This document shows positions 17,589 to 25,949 of a stretch of 64,000 bases of DNA, in pieces. This DNA is from Erythrobacter sp. YT30. GTDB taxonomy: Bacteria; Pseudomonadota; Alphaproteobacteria; Sphingomonadales; Sphingomonadaceae. The notes beneath the pieces are model-generated. The model was not told the DNA's origin. It ran no database searches and worked only from the letters and a program-made list of their open reading frames with translations. How positions within the stretch are numbered: the stretch's first letter is position 1; every line of letters begins with the position of its first letter. The stretch is from the NCBI RefSeq assembly GCF_001542875.1, contig NZ_LMAF01000002.1, positions 1,015,501 through 1,079,500 of the forward strand, given 5' to 3'. A program made the position numbers and the translations under genes.

Positions 17589-19511
17589 ATGACTCAAAAG
17601 CCTGAAACTCCACTGCTCGACAATGTGCCAACACCGGAAGAGCTTCGCCAGCTGACGCCTGATCAATTGCGGCAATTGTCCGATGAATTGCGCGCCGAAA
17701 TGATTGATGCGGTTAGCGTATCGGGCGGGCATTTGGGTTCAGGTCTGGGTGTGGTCGAACTGACTGTCGCCATCCATTATGTCTTCAACACTCCCGATGA
17801 TAAGCTGGTCTGGGACGTTGGCCACCAATGCTATCCGCACAAAATCCTGACAGGCAGGCGCGATCGCATCCGTACTCTGCGGCAGGGCGGCGGGCTTTCT
17901 GGATTTACCAAGCGTACCGAAAGCGAATACGATCCGTTTGGCGCTGCGCACTCTTCGACGTCTATCTCGGCAGCGCTTGGCTTTGCCATGGCGAACAAGC
18001 TGAATGACAAGCCGGGTCGTGGAATTGCCGTAATTGGCGATGGCGCGATGAGCGCAGGCATGGCCTATGAAGCGATGAACAACGCTGCACAGGCAGGCAA
18101 TCGCCTGGTTGTGATCCTCAATGACAATGACATGTCGATTGCACCGCCAGTGGGCGGGCTTTCCGCATATCTGGCGCGCATGGTTTCATCTTCCGAATAT
18201 CTCGGCCTGCGCAGCCTCGCTTCGAAAGCGGTCCAGAAAATGAGCCGCCGCCTGCACGATGCCATCGGCAAGGCTGAGGAATACACGCGCGGCATGGTGA
18301 CGGGCGGGACTTTGTTTGAAGAGCTCGGCTTTTATTATGTCGGCCCGATTGACGGGCACAATCTCGATCACCTCATCCCCGTGCTCGAAAATGTGCGCGA
18401 TACGTCAGAAGGCCCAGTGTTGATTCATGTCGTCACCACCAAGGGCAAGGGCTACAAGCCTGCGGAAGAAAGCGCCGACAAGTATCACGGCGTGCCCAAA
18501 TTCAACGTAGTGACGGGCGAAAAGCAGAAAGGCTCTGCCGGGCCGCCAGCCTATCAAAACGTGTTCGGCGATACGCTCGTGAAACTTGCCAACACAGATA
18601 AGCGCATCTGCGCAATCACCGCTGCGATGCCATCGGGCACAGGCGTTGATCGCTTCGCAAAAGCGCACCCGGACCGCAGTTTCGATGTTGGCATTGCCGA
18701 ACAGCACGGAGTGACCTTTGCCGCAGGATTGGCGGCGCAAGGCATGCGCCCGTTTGCAGCCATTTATTCGACATTCCTGCAGCGCGCCTACGATCAAGTT
18801 GTGCACGATGTCGCAATCCAGAATTTGCCAGTTCGGTTCGCAATTGATCGTGCTGGCCTCGTCGGTGCGGACGGATGCACCCATGCAGGCTCTTTTGACA
18901 TCACCTATTTGGCAACGTTGCCCAATATGGTGGTGATGGCGGCGGCAGACGAGGCTGAGCTCGTCCACATGACCTACACTGCTGCCGAATATGACGAAGG
19001 CCCGATCGCTTTCCGCTATCCACGTGGAAGCGGCACCGGGGTTCCGCTGCCGGAAACTCCAGAAAAGCTCGAGATCGGAAAGGGCCGCGTCGTGCGCGAA
19101 GGCTCAAAAGTTGCGATCCTGTCGCTCGGCGCGCGTCTGGAAGAAGCGAAAAAGGCCGCCGATCAGTTGGAGGCCAAAGGTCTTTCCACCACCGTCGCTG
19201 ATTTGCGCTTCGCCAAGCCATTGGATGAAGACCTGATCGAGCGTCTGATGCGTGAACACGAAGTTGTCGTGACCGTGGAAGAAGCAGCGATTGGCGGCCT
19301 CGGCGCGCATGTCCTCACCTTTGCCAGTGACGCAGGGCTCACTGATAACGGCCTGAAAGTGCGCACAATGCGCCTGCCCGATATCTTCCAGGATCAGGAT
19401 TCGCCTGACAAGCAGTACGATGAGGCGGGCCTAAACGCTCCGCATATCGTGGATACGGTCCTGAAAGCGCTGAAGCACAATTCAGCGGGTGTAGAGGAAG
19501 TGGCCGGGTAG
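17589..19511 (+). CDS. dxs: 1-deoxy-D-xylulose-5-phosphate synthase
   Basis: The product is 640 residues and carries out the first step of the MEP isoprenoid pathway, condensing pyruvate and glyceraldehyde 3-phosphate with thiamine diphosphate. Motifs seen in order: [34 protein letters not shown], the cofactor motif [17 protein letters not shown] with [32 protein letters not shown] with the catalytic Glu, and [15 protein letters not shown]. The N-terminus [20 protein letters not shown] is typical. It stands alone, converging on the MlaA-like gene. Confidence 0.97.
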   Translation: MTQKPETPLLDNVPTPEELRQLTPDQLRQLSDELRAEMIDAVSVSGGHLGSGLGVVELTVAIHYVFNTPDDKLVWDVGHQCYPHKILTGRRDRIRTLRQGGGLSGFTKRTESEYDPFGAAHSSTSISAALGFAMANKLNDKPGRGIAVIGDGAMSAGMAYEAMNNAAQAGNRLVVILNDNDMSIAPPVGGLSAYLARMVSSSEYLGLRSLASKAVQKMSRRLHDAIGKAEEYTRGMVTGGTLFEELGFYYVGPIDGHNLDHLIPVLENVRDTSEGPVLIHVVTTKGKGYKPAEESADKYHGVPKFNVVTGEKQKGSAGPPAYQNVFGDTLVKLANTDKRICAITAAMPSGTGVDRFAKAHPDRSFDVGIAEQHGVTFAAGLAAQGMRPFAAIYSTFLQRAYDQVVHDVAIQNLPVRFAIDRAGLVGADGCTHAGSFDITYLATLPNMVVMAAADEAELVHMTYTAAEYDEGPIAFRYPRGSGTGVPLPETPEKLEIGKGRVVREGSKVAILSLGARLEEAKKAADQLEAKGLSTTVADLRFAKPLDEDLIERLMREHEVVVTVEEAAIGGLGAHVLTFASDAGLTDNGLKVRTMRLPDIFQDQDSPDKQYDEAGLNAPHIVDTVLKALKHNSAGVEEVAG

Positions 19512-19528
19512 ATCCCGAGCACTCTTAG

Positions 19529-20650
19529 TCACCGTATCTGATCATCGCTCATCTCGCCGCGTTCAAAATCGAGCTCGGCAGGCGGTGATTTGTTATCGAG
19601 AGCCTCGTCGATCACTTCATCTGACGGGCGTTCTTCGCCGGGCTCGATCACGCCTTCGACTTCCAAAAGGATAAGCGGCGGCTCGGGCGGTTCCTCGCCT
19701 CTTAGGAGAGCGATCTCGCGTTCGCGGCGGGCGAGGTACGTGTCGCGGCGGGCAGCATAGGGATCGACCGTCTGGTCGATTCGAGCAAGTTCCGCGTCCA
19801 CTTCCAGGCGGGCATCGAGCGAGCTCACGATGAAATAGGGAATTGTGTATTCAGGCGTGTTGAAAGGAGCGCCCACAGCCACGGGCAGCACAAGCTGATC
19901 AAGGCCGCTACCAATTACATCGCGAACGCTGGTTGCGCCTGTGAACGGAAGGTAGAGGTAGGCGCCTGAATCCACGCCATAAAACCCGAGCGTATTGGCA
20001 AATCCATTGCGCCTGTAAGGGAGGCCAATGCCGGGCTTTTCAGCAATATCGAACAGTCCGCCAATGCCCAGTGTCGAGTTGATCAGCAATCTTGTCAGCG
20101 TCTCAATCGTTTTGCCGATCTTGCCCTGCAAAAGGAAATTGAGCGCATTCACCGGTTCACCCAGATTGCGCACAATATTTCCCAATCCATCCCGGAAGGG
20201 CCCCGGCAGGCCGTCGCGGTAAGCATAGGCGACGGGTTCGACAACAGCATCGTCGACTGCCTGCGTAATACGATAACTTTCGTAATTCAGCGCCTCGACG
20301 GGATCATTTTCAGGTGGTCCGTATGAGCCATCGACAATGATCTCATTGCCATCCTCATCGGTGGCAGGAGTGGTTTCGGAAGCTTCCTCTTCCAGCTCTT
20401 GCTGCCCTTCTTCAGAGCCGCTTTGGGGCGTTGGTTCTTGCGCCTGGCCCGGGGTAAGTGACCAATTCACTGCAATCAGATTGGAGTAGGTGTCGACAGG
20501 TGGGGCTGGGCGTTTGGCTTGCGCTACGGCAAGGACTGCGGCTTGAGGCGCAACCAGCTCGCTCGTGAAGTCTACTGCATTTTCCGCTGCCAAAGGAGCT
20601 TGCGCGGTCAACGCCAAGCTCACTGCCATCACGGTGCGGAAATCAAGCAA
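19529..20650 (-). CDS. mlaA: MlaA/VacJ-family phospholipid-transport protein, no obvious lipobox
   Basis: The product is 373 residues from a TTG at 20650, chosen because AAGGA sits 7 bases upstream and it gives a signal-like start (MLDFRTVMAVSLALTAQ...). A start at 20740 would add about 30 residues. The MlaA core is at about residues 125-300: EALNYESYRITQAVDD, NLGEPVNALNFLLQGK, LINSTLGIGGLFDIAEKPGI, LGFYGVDSGAYLYLPFTGAT. MlaA removes misplaced phospholipids from the outer leaflet of the outer membrane. Unusual points: no lipobox cysteine after the signal, an acidic insert of about 40 residues before the core, and a Glu-rich tail. No other mla gene is nearby. Confidence 0.8.
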   Translation of the reverse strand: MLDFRTVMAVSLALTAQAPLAAENAVDFTSELVAPQAAVLAVAQAKRPAPPVDTYSNLIAVNWSLTPGQAQEPTPQSGSEEGQQELEEEASETTPATDEDGNEIIVDGSYGPPENDPVEALNYESYRITQAVDDAVVEPVAYAYRDGLPGPFRDGLGNIVRNLGEPVNALNFLLQGKIGKTIETLTRLLINSTLGIGGLFDIAEKPGIGLPYRRNGFANTLGFYGVDSGAYLYLPFTGATSVRDVIGSGLDQLVLPVAVGAPFNTPEYTIPYFIVSSLDARLEVDAELARIDQTVDPYAARRDTYLARREREIALLRGEEPPEPPLILLEVEGVIEPGEERPSDEVIDEALDNKSPPAELDFERGEMSDDQIR

Positions 20651-20882
20651 GCAAAATTCCTTTGTGGCAGGCGAGCGGGTAAAGCAGGCTTTGTAAAAGT
20701 GGTGTGTAGCCAGAACCTTAATGGCGGCGACTCGTTCCATAATTGATTAGCATATGAAGAACCCGCCGTGCAGAAGCAGGATTGTTCGACGAACGCTTAT
20801 CGTCATGGGTCAGACTGCCTTTCGCTTTTCTCCTGGTTAAAACTTGTTCGCCATACTGGCAGCTTTGCCCTAACACGCGCGC

Positions 20883-21680
20883 ATGCCTTTGCTTTCTGTT
20901 TCCCGCGACGGACCGATCACAACGCTTACGATTGATCGGGCCGATACTATGAACCCGCTGGGCGCGCCCGGTGATGGCGAAGAATTTCGCACCGCGTGCG
21001 ATGCCATCAATCGCGATATGGAGGTGCGCTGTGTCATCCTAACGGGCGCCGGCAGGGCCTTTTCCGCTGGCGGCGATGTAAAGGCGATGCGCGACAAGAC
21101 CGGAACCTTTGGCGGCTCCACCCCCGCGATCTCGGATGGATATCGCGACAACATCCATCAGATGCTGCGCGCGCTTTATGGCCTGCGCGTGCCGGTGATC
21201 GCAGCGGTGAATGGCCCGGCGATCGGCCTTGGCTGCGATGTCGCGTGCCTGGCTGACATCCGGATCGCCAGCGAGAAAGCGAAGTTTGGCGTGACCTTCC
21301 TCAAGCTCGGGATCATTCCGGGCGATGGCGGCACGTGGATCTTGCCCCGTGTCATAGGCGATGCGCGCGCCGCAGAATTGTTCTTCACTGGCGATGTGAT
21401 CGATGCGGCGACTGCGCTCGATTGGGGCTTGGTCAGCCGCGTAGTTGCGCCAGACGACTTATTGTCCCAAGCGAGCGCACTCGCGCACAAAGTAGCCGCC
21501 ATGCCGCCGCATTCCTTGAGGCAGGCAAAGATGTTGCTGCGGCAGGGGCGCGAGCTGAGCTATGATAGCGCGTTGGAAATGGCGGCGAACACGCAGGCAA
21601 TGATGCATACGACGAGAGATCATGCAGAGGGGATTGCTGCTCTGCTTGAAAAACGCACACCAACTTTCAAGGGTCAATAA
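20883..21680 (+). CDS. Crotonase-superfamily protein (enoyl-CoA hydratase-like)
   Basis: The product is 265 residues, full length. The CoA-binding and oxyanion elements are present (GRAFSAGGDVKAM and PVIAAVNGPAIGLGCDVACL). By alignment from memory with rat enoyl-CoA hydratase, the first catalytic Glu (GGGCE) is Asp here (GLGCD) and the second (PE in FGQPEILLG) is replaced within FGVTFLKLG, whereas an Asp appears in IIPGDGGTW. It may therefore be an isomerase, hydrolase or another crotonase activity rather than a plain hydratase. The alpha/beta hydrolase gene follows after 4 bases, suggesting one transcript. Confidence 0.85.
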   Translation: MPLLSVSRDGPITTLTIDRADTMNPLGAPGDGEEFRTACDAINRDMEVRCVILTGAGRAFSAGGDVKAMRDKTGTFGGSTPAISDGYRDNIHQMLRALYGLRVPVIAAVNGPAIGLGCDVACLADIRIASEKAKFGVTFLKLGIIPGDGGTWILPRVIGDARAAELFFTGDVIDAATALDWGLVSRVVAPDDLLSQASALAHKVAAMPPHSLRQAKMLLRQGRELSYDSALEMAANTQAMMHTTRDHAEGIAALLEKRTPTFKGQ

Positions 21681-21684
21681 CGCC

Positions 21685-22533
21685 ATGGGAGTTATCGCGT
21701 TTCGCATTCTGGTGGGCATTGCGGCCGCTTATCTGGCGACTTTGGCCATTCTTTTCACTCTGCAAGGGCGGTTTATTTATCCCGCTCCTGAAGTGCGCCA
21801 CGCGCCTGCGGCTGGTTTTGAGGAAGTGGAATTGCTCACGCCTGATGGCCTTGATCTGACGGTCCATTGGCGCGCGCCCGAAGTGGGAAAGCCGGTTGTG
21901 GTGTGGTTCCACGGCAATGCGAGTTCGCTTGCCGGCTCCGCGGTGGAAACGGCGGTGCTGGCAGACAAAGGCTACGGCGTCCTTCTTGCGAGCTACCGTG
22001 GATATGGCGGGAATGCGGGGGATCCATCGGAGCAGGGCTTCTACGACGATGGCCGCACTGCGATGGAGTTTCTGGCAGAGCAAGGCATAGCGCCAGAGGA
22101 GACCGTAATCGGCGGTACATCGATCGGGTCGGGCACGGCGACACAGATGGCCGAAGAATACTCTCCGGCCGCGCTCATCCTGGTGTCGCCATTCACGTCG
22201 CTCACTGATGCAGCGACTGATGCGCTCCCGATCTTCCCCGTAAAGCTGTTGCTGCGCGACACTTACGATAACGCTGCGAAGTTGTCCCAAATGGATGTTC
22301 CGGTGCTCATTCAGCATGGCACGGCCGATAATGTGGTCGCTTTTGGCTCAGGGAAAGCGCTGAGTGAGGCTGCGAAAAATGCCACCCTTCAGGCCTATGA
22401 GGATGCGGGGCACGATCTGTCTTTCACGCGTGAGGCGCAAGAAGCACAAGCGCTTTGGCTCGAAAGCAAGGGTTTGGGTGTTGAGCCGATAATCCAGCCG
22501 GAATTGCCAGAAGCTGTGTCGGAAGAGAGCTAA
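21685..22533 (+). CDS. Membrane-anchored alpha/beta hydrolase
   Basis: The product is 282 residues from the ATG at 21685, which has AAGGG upstream; the upstream in-frame ATG at 21622 lies inside the crotonase gene. An N-terminal hydrophobic segment (AFRILVGIAAAYLATLAILF) anchors it in the membrane. The hydrolase fold shows the oxyanion strand VVWFHGNASS, the nucleophile elbow GGTSIGSGTA, the acid in QHGTADNVV and the base in DAGHDLSF. It resembles the ABHD13/BEM46 group (RFIYPAPE). The substrate is unknown. The last 4 bases overlap the convergent NnrU gene. Confidence 0.85.
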   Translation: MGVIAFRILVGIAAAYLATLAILFTLQGRFIYPAPEVRHAPAAGFEEVELLTPDGLDLTVHWRAPEVGKPVVVWFHGNASSLAGSAVETAVLADKGYGVLLASYRGYGGNAGDPSEQGFYDDGRTAMEFLAEQGIAPEETVIGGTSIGSGTATQMAEEYSPAALILVSPFTSLTDAATDALPIFPVKLLLRDTYDNAAKLSQMDVPVLIQHGTADNVVAFGSGKALSEAAKNATLQAYEDAGHDLSFTREAQEAQALWLESKGLGVEPIIQPELPEAVSEES

Positions 22534-23210
22534 AGCGGGATCCAGCGCCAGATCCCGGCTGCAATGCCCCCAAGTGGGATGTGCGCCCAGCTGAGCGCGG
22601 CAAACAGCACCAGGCCTGCGATCCAGGGCGCTGCGCCTGCCTTTGCAAAGCCCGATAGTTGCGGCCAGAAACTCGTCTGGCTTTCCCAGGTCGCCCAGGC
22701 ATCGCCCATCAAGACCTCTTTCTTGCGGTCCTGCATATGCGCGCCGACCAGTGCGAGAAAACCCATCGCAAAGGCTGTGATCATGGTGCGCAGGCTCCAG
22801 AACAGGACAAGGTGAGACAGCGCCCATAGCGCAAAACCCCACATCATCGGGTGGCGCGTGATGTTGAAGACGCCTTTGGGTGCGGCGCGCGCCATTTTGT
22901 CGGATCCTGGCAGGCCAAGTGCAGGATTGCCCGCAAACGAACCTGCAAAAAGGATCATCGCCGGCAGTGTAAGCAGCGTTGCAATGATCCATCCGACTGT
23001 GCCAGATCCCGGTAAATCAGCCGAAGGGGCGGCGGTAAACGCGAAGTAGATCCAGATGAAGAACGCTAAGCTGATAACCGAATAGGCAATTTGTTGGCCC
23101 GTATCGCCCAGCACTTTCACCATACTGGCTCTTAATGGGTGCGACATCAGAAAATGCGTGCCCACAAAGCCAACATTGGCTGCGATCAATGGATAGAGGC
23201 TTTCGTCCAT
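22530..23210 (-). CDS. NnrU-family membrane protein
   Basis: The product is 226 residues from the ATG at 23210. It has about six hydrophobic segments and the family pattern FNITRHPMMWGFALWALSH with the conserved RHP and following His. NnrU-like proteins were first linked to nitric-oxide metabolism, and the family is related to the isoprenylcysteine methyltransferase-like membrane proteins; the biochemical role is not settled. No denitrification genes are nearby. The convergent end overlaps the alpha/beta hydrolase gene by 4 bases, and a PaaI thioesterase gene lies upstream on the same strand. Confidence 0.85.
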   Translation of the reverse strand: MDESLYPLIAANVGFVGTHFLMSHPLRASMVKVLGDTGQQIAYSVISLAFFIWIYFAFTAAPSADLPGSGTVGWIIATLLTLPAMILFAGSFAGNPALGLPGSDKMARAAPKGVFNITRHPMMWGFALWALSHLVLFWSLRTMITAFAMGFLALVGAHMQDRKKEVLMGDAWATWESQTSFWPQLSGFAKAGAAPWIAGLVLFAALSWAHIPLGGIAAGIWRWIPL

Positions 23211-23247
23211 GCCTTGTTCCCCCCTACAGCTTACGCCGCGATACGTA

Positions 23248-23691
23248 TCACCTCGAAAGGCCGGTGGGAATAATTGTTGCCTGCGCGGTCGCCACATGGA
23301 TGGGATCAGCGTCCTCGCTTTCCGCCCAGACATCGGCGCGTACGACGACCTGTCGTTTGCCGGGTTTGATGACTTCGCCTTTCGCATAAAGGCTTTTCCC
23401 CTGGGCGGGGCGCAGGAAATTGATCGTGTAAGATCCCGTCACCACGTCACCGACAGTGGAGGCCCCGGCCCATGCGCAGGCATTGTCCGCCATCAAGCCC
23501 ACAATCGCACCATGGGCAAACCCGTGATGCTGGGTCATCTCGGGGCGCAGTTTGAGCCGCAATTCGCTGATGCCTTCCCACACACGCAAGGGTTCGACAT
23601 CCAGCCAATTGGTGAAACCTGATCCCTTGACAGCAACTTTCCTCATGTACGCAAGAGAGGCTTCTGCACTGTCGAAACGTGAATTCGGCAT
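23248..23691 (-). CDS. PaaI-family hotdog thioesterase
   Basis: The product is 147 residues from the ATG at 23691, with AAAGG upstream. The hotdog fold signature is MTQHHGFAHGAIVGLMADNA, containing the H-G-x-x-x-G pattern and the Asp of the active site, followed by GDVVTGSYTINFLRPAQGKS. Such enzymes hydrolyse acyl-CoA thioesters, often aromatic. It is divergent from an HxlR-type regulator with only about 100 bases between starts, and two near-identical palindromic sites lie in that gap, so it is very probably the regulator's target. Confidence 0.9.
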   Translation of the reverse strand: MPNSRFDSAEASLAYMRKVAVKGSGFTNWLDVEPLRVWEGISELRLKLRPEMTQHHGFAHGAIVGLMADNACAWAGASTVGDVVTGSYTINFLRPAQGKSLYAKGEVIKPGKRQVVVRADVWAESEDADPIHVATAQATIIPTGLSR

Positions 23692-23708
23692 GGGTCGGCC
23701 TTTCAATA

Positions 23709-23724
23709 AGTCTGTAATGCAGAC
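23709..23724. promoter_or_regulatory. Operator-like site 1 between thioesterase and HxlR genes
   Basis: AGTCTGTAATGCAGAC is an inverted repeat (GTCTG, 5-base spacer, CAGAC) located 18 bases upstream of the thioesterase start. A second copy lies 45 bases further on. The pair fits binding by a dimeric winged-helix HxlR regulator. Confidence 0.55.
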
Positions 23725-23753
23725 GTAGATACCTCTTGCCAGCTGATCGCGCA

Positions 23754-23769
23754 AGTCTGATATGCAGAT
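23754..23769. promoter_or_regulatory. Operator-like site 2 overlapping the HxlR gene 5' end
   Basis: AGTCTGATATGCAGAT matches site 1 at 13 of 16 positions and is also an inverted repeat with the same spacing. It ends 19 bases before the preferred HxlR start (23789), a good position for autoregulation. Confidence 0.55.
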
Positions 23770-23788
23770 GAAACGGAGCTTTGCCGAT

Positions 23789-24142
23789 ATGAAGACCTAC
23801 CGCCCATCGCGTGCACCTTGCCCTATTGGCCGATCTGCCCGGCTGCTGGGCGATCGCTGGGTGCTTTTGATCTTGCGCGAGGCGTTTTTGGGTGTGGACC
23901 GTTTTGAGCAATTCATCGAGCGGCTCCAGATCAACCGTGCGGCTCTCACATCGCGGCTGGCGATCTTGCAGGAGGCTGGCCTCATGGAGCGCGATCCGCC
24001 AGAGGGCCGGCGCGCGCGATACATCCTCACCGAACGAGCGCACGCATTGACGCCGCTCTATCGCGAGATGGCGAAATGGGGATCAGAACATCTTTTTGAT
24101 GAAGCAGAGGCTCCGGCCAATTGGCGTGGCGGCGATGCCTAA
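23789..24142 (+). CDS. HxlR-family winged-helix regulator
   Basis: The product is 117 residues, usual for the family. The start at 23789 (MKTYRPSRAPCPIGRSARLL) is preferred because upstream ATGs at 23762 and 23768 lie in or beside an operator-like repeat; GGAG precedes it by 10 bases. The hallmark N-terminal Cys (APCPIG) and the DNA-binding domain (GDRWVLLILREAFLGVDRFE, LQINRAALTSRLAILQEAGL, wing YILTERAHALTPL) are clear. HxlR proteins often sense aldehydes, quinones or redox state through the Cys. It is divergent from the thioesterase gene and its end overlaps the convergent FKBP gene by 4 bases. Confidence 0.9.
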   Translation: MKTYRPSRAPCPIGRSARLLGDRWVLLILREAFLGVDRFEQFIERLQINRAALTSRLAILQEAGLMERDPPEGRRARYILTERAHALTPLYREMAKWGSEHLFDEAEAPANWRGGDA

Positions 24143-24639
24143 TCCTCAATCGCGAGCAGTTCGATCTTGAACACCAAAGTTGCTCCGCCCGGAATAGGCC
24201 CACTTCCGACCGGGCCATAGGCGAGGTCGGAGGGGATCGCGACTTCGATCGCTTCCCCAACACCGATTTGCGGAATTGCGAGCTGCCAGCCTTTGATCAG
24301 GCGTGAGAGCGGGAACGTGGCGGGCTCACCGCGCTCATACGAGCTGTCGAAGACCGTGCCATCGATCAGGCGGCCTTCGTAATGAACCGTCACAGTGTCT
24401 TCGACGGAGGGCTTTTTCGGTGAGGCGGTGTAGGTGAGATATTTCCACCGGATGCCGCCATCGATGAAGTACCAGCCATCCTGCGGCTCCAAGCCGAGCA
24501 AGTAGAGCTGCTGGCGCGAATGCCAAGCGCCATCGCGGACCGGAGCTTGCGACGCAGCATCCTCAACGGCGCCATTGTCCTGAGCGAAAACGGGCGCCGC
24601 AAAAAGGAGCGCGGCGATAGGGAGAATTGCGCCCCTCAC
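24139..24639 (-). CDS. FKBP-type peptidyl-prolyl cis-trans isomerase, exported
   Basis: The product is 166 residues. A signal peptide (MRGAILPIAALLFAAPVFAQ) directs it to the periplasm. The FKBP domain fills the C-terminal half: TVTVHYEGRLIDGTVFDSSY, LIKGWQLAIPQIGVGE, IPSDLAYG and FKIELLAIED. It assists folding of exported proteins. It is the last gene of an operon with two amidohydrolases; its start overlaps the end of the amidohydrolase gene by 4 bases, so it may help fold those secreted enzymes. Confidence 0.9.
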   Translation of the reverse strand: MRGAILPIAALLFAAPVFAQDNGAVEDAASQAPVRDGAWHSRQQLYLLGLEPQDGWYFIDGGIRWKYLTYTASPKKPSVEDTVTVHYEGRLIDGTVFDSSYERGEPATFPLSRLIKGWQLAIPQIGVGEAIEVAIPSDLAYGPVGSGPIPGGATLVFKIELLAIED

Positions 24640-25949
24640 CAGTCATACGCCTTTGGCAGATCGCTCTCATCGAGATCGCGGTACCGCTCTTTGAGGCGGC
24701 TTTGATGATTTTCGAGCGGCTGCTCAACGCCTGCAATGAACACCCTAGTGGGCGCGCTTCCCAGCTCAAGAGGATCACCATCCCAGATGACCAGATCACC
24801 CATGGCTCCCCCTTGCAGGACGCCAGCGCGTCCGCCCATTCCGCTAATCTCGGCAGGAACCGAACTGATCGCTGCGAAGGCCTGACCCCAGGAAAGCCCA
24901 CTAGCACGCGGCACACGCGTCAGGGCGACAAGGTTGCCCGCCGCCTGCGGCAAACGGCGCGGATTGCGCAGTCCCGAGGCGCTGATCGCAACCTTCACGC
25001 CCGCATTCGTCATGCGCCCGATATTGCTTTGCGTGGCGGCAAGTTCGGCAAAGCTGACGGGCAGATCATCAAGCCCATCGGCGATCACAGGCACTCCCGC
25101 TGCGGCGATCTCACTTGCAACTATCCAACCCTCATTCGCGCCAACCAGCACCATATCAAGCTGCGGGAAATCGGATTTCAGCGCGAGGACACTGCGAATA
25201 TCAGCAGCGCGCTCGACTGCGACGTAGAGTTGCTGCTGACCCGTCACGACAGGAACCAGCGCCTCCGCATCGAAGCGAGAGAGCATCACATTATCGCCCT
25301 TCGTGATCTCAGCTGTCTGCGGAGTGCCCCTAGCCCCAGACAAAGCTTGCGCCTCGCGAAGTGCGGACTTGAACAGGACATACGCCGAAGCCCTGCTGCC
25401 ACCTGCACGCCGGGCGCCACCTTCGCCAAGGTCAACCATCTGGAACGCTTTTGCCTTCGTGACAGGGTTCGCGTCACTGCCGAGATCGACAATTGCGCCT
25501 TGCCCGGCAAAGATCGAACCAGACGGCAGCGTCGTTACCGCCGCACGCGTAACGCCCGCCGCGCGGTAGATGGCGACATGCTGCGAGTTGGGATTGACGA
25601 TAGGCGCCGTGTCGAGCGCGGCGCTGAATGGCGATCCGCTGGCGCGAATGTCATTGGATTCGCTAACCGCGCCCACATCCCAAATGCCGATCGAAGTGAC
25701 CGTCGCAAAGAGGCCGGGCGTCACCCAGCGGCCGCCCACATCTTCGTAATTCATATCGGCAGGCACTGTCACATCGGCACCGGCCGCAACGACACTCCCG
25801 CCCCTTACGATGACCGTCCCATTTGAGATAGGCTCACTCCCATCACCAAGGACGACAGTCGCGTTGGTGAGCGCCACGTCTTGCGCTGCGCATGGTGCTG
25901 CGATGAGAGCGGCTGCGAGAGCAAGGCTTGATGCAAACTTGCGGATCAT
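24636..25949 (-). CDS. Secreted amidohydrolase-like protein with lost metal site
   Basis: The product is 437 residues with a signal peptide (MIRKFASSLALAAALIAAPCAAQ). The amidohydrolase outer beta-sandwich is clear at both ends (TNATVVLGDGSEPISNG and GDLVIWDGDPLELGS), as in imidazolonepropionase-like enzymes. The catalytic centre is missing: the usual HxH after GLID is GLFATVTSIG, and I find no equivalents of the Lys, His and Asp ligands that the upstream paralogue keeps. It is probably a non-catalytic partner or a pseudoenzyme. It overlaps both neighbours by 4 bases (4-gene operon POT transporter, amidohydrolase, this gene, FKBP). Confidence 0.8.
   Translation of the reverse strand: MIRKFASSLALAAALIAAPCAAQDVALTNATVVLGDGSEPISNGTVIVRGGSVVAAGADVTVPADMNYEDVGGRWVTPGLFATVTSIGIWDVGAVSESNDIRASGSPFSAALDTAPIVNPNSQHVAIYRAAGVTRAAVTTLPSGSIFAGQGAIVDLGSDANPVTKAKAFQMVDLGEGGARRAGGSRASAYVLFKSALREAQALSGARGTPQTAEITKGDNVMLSRFDAEALVPVVTGQQQLYVAVERAADIRSVLALKSDFPQLDMVLVGANEGWIVASEIAAAGVPVIADGLDDLPVSFAELAATQSNIGRMTNAGVKVAISASGLRNPRRLPQAAGNLVALTRVPRASGLSWGQAFAAISSVPAEISGMGGRAGVLQGGAMGDLVIWDGDPLELGSAPTRVFIAGVEQPLENHQSRLKERYRDLDESDLPKAYDW

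Noticed and set aside
24627-25826. 399-codon open frame on the plus strand across the amidohydrolase gene
   Set aside because: Arg/His-rich translation with no domain; antisense shadow of a gene with a signal peptide and conserved fold.
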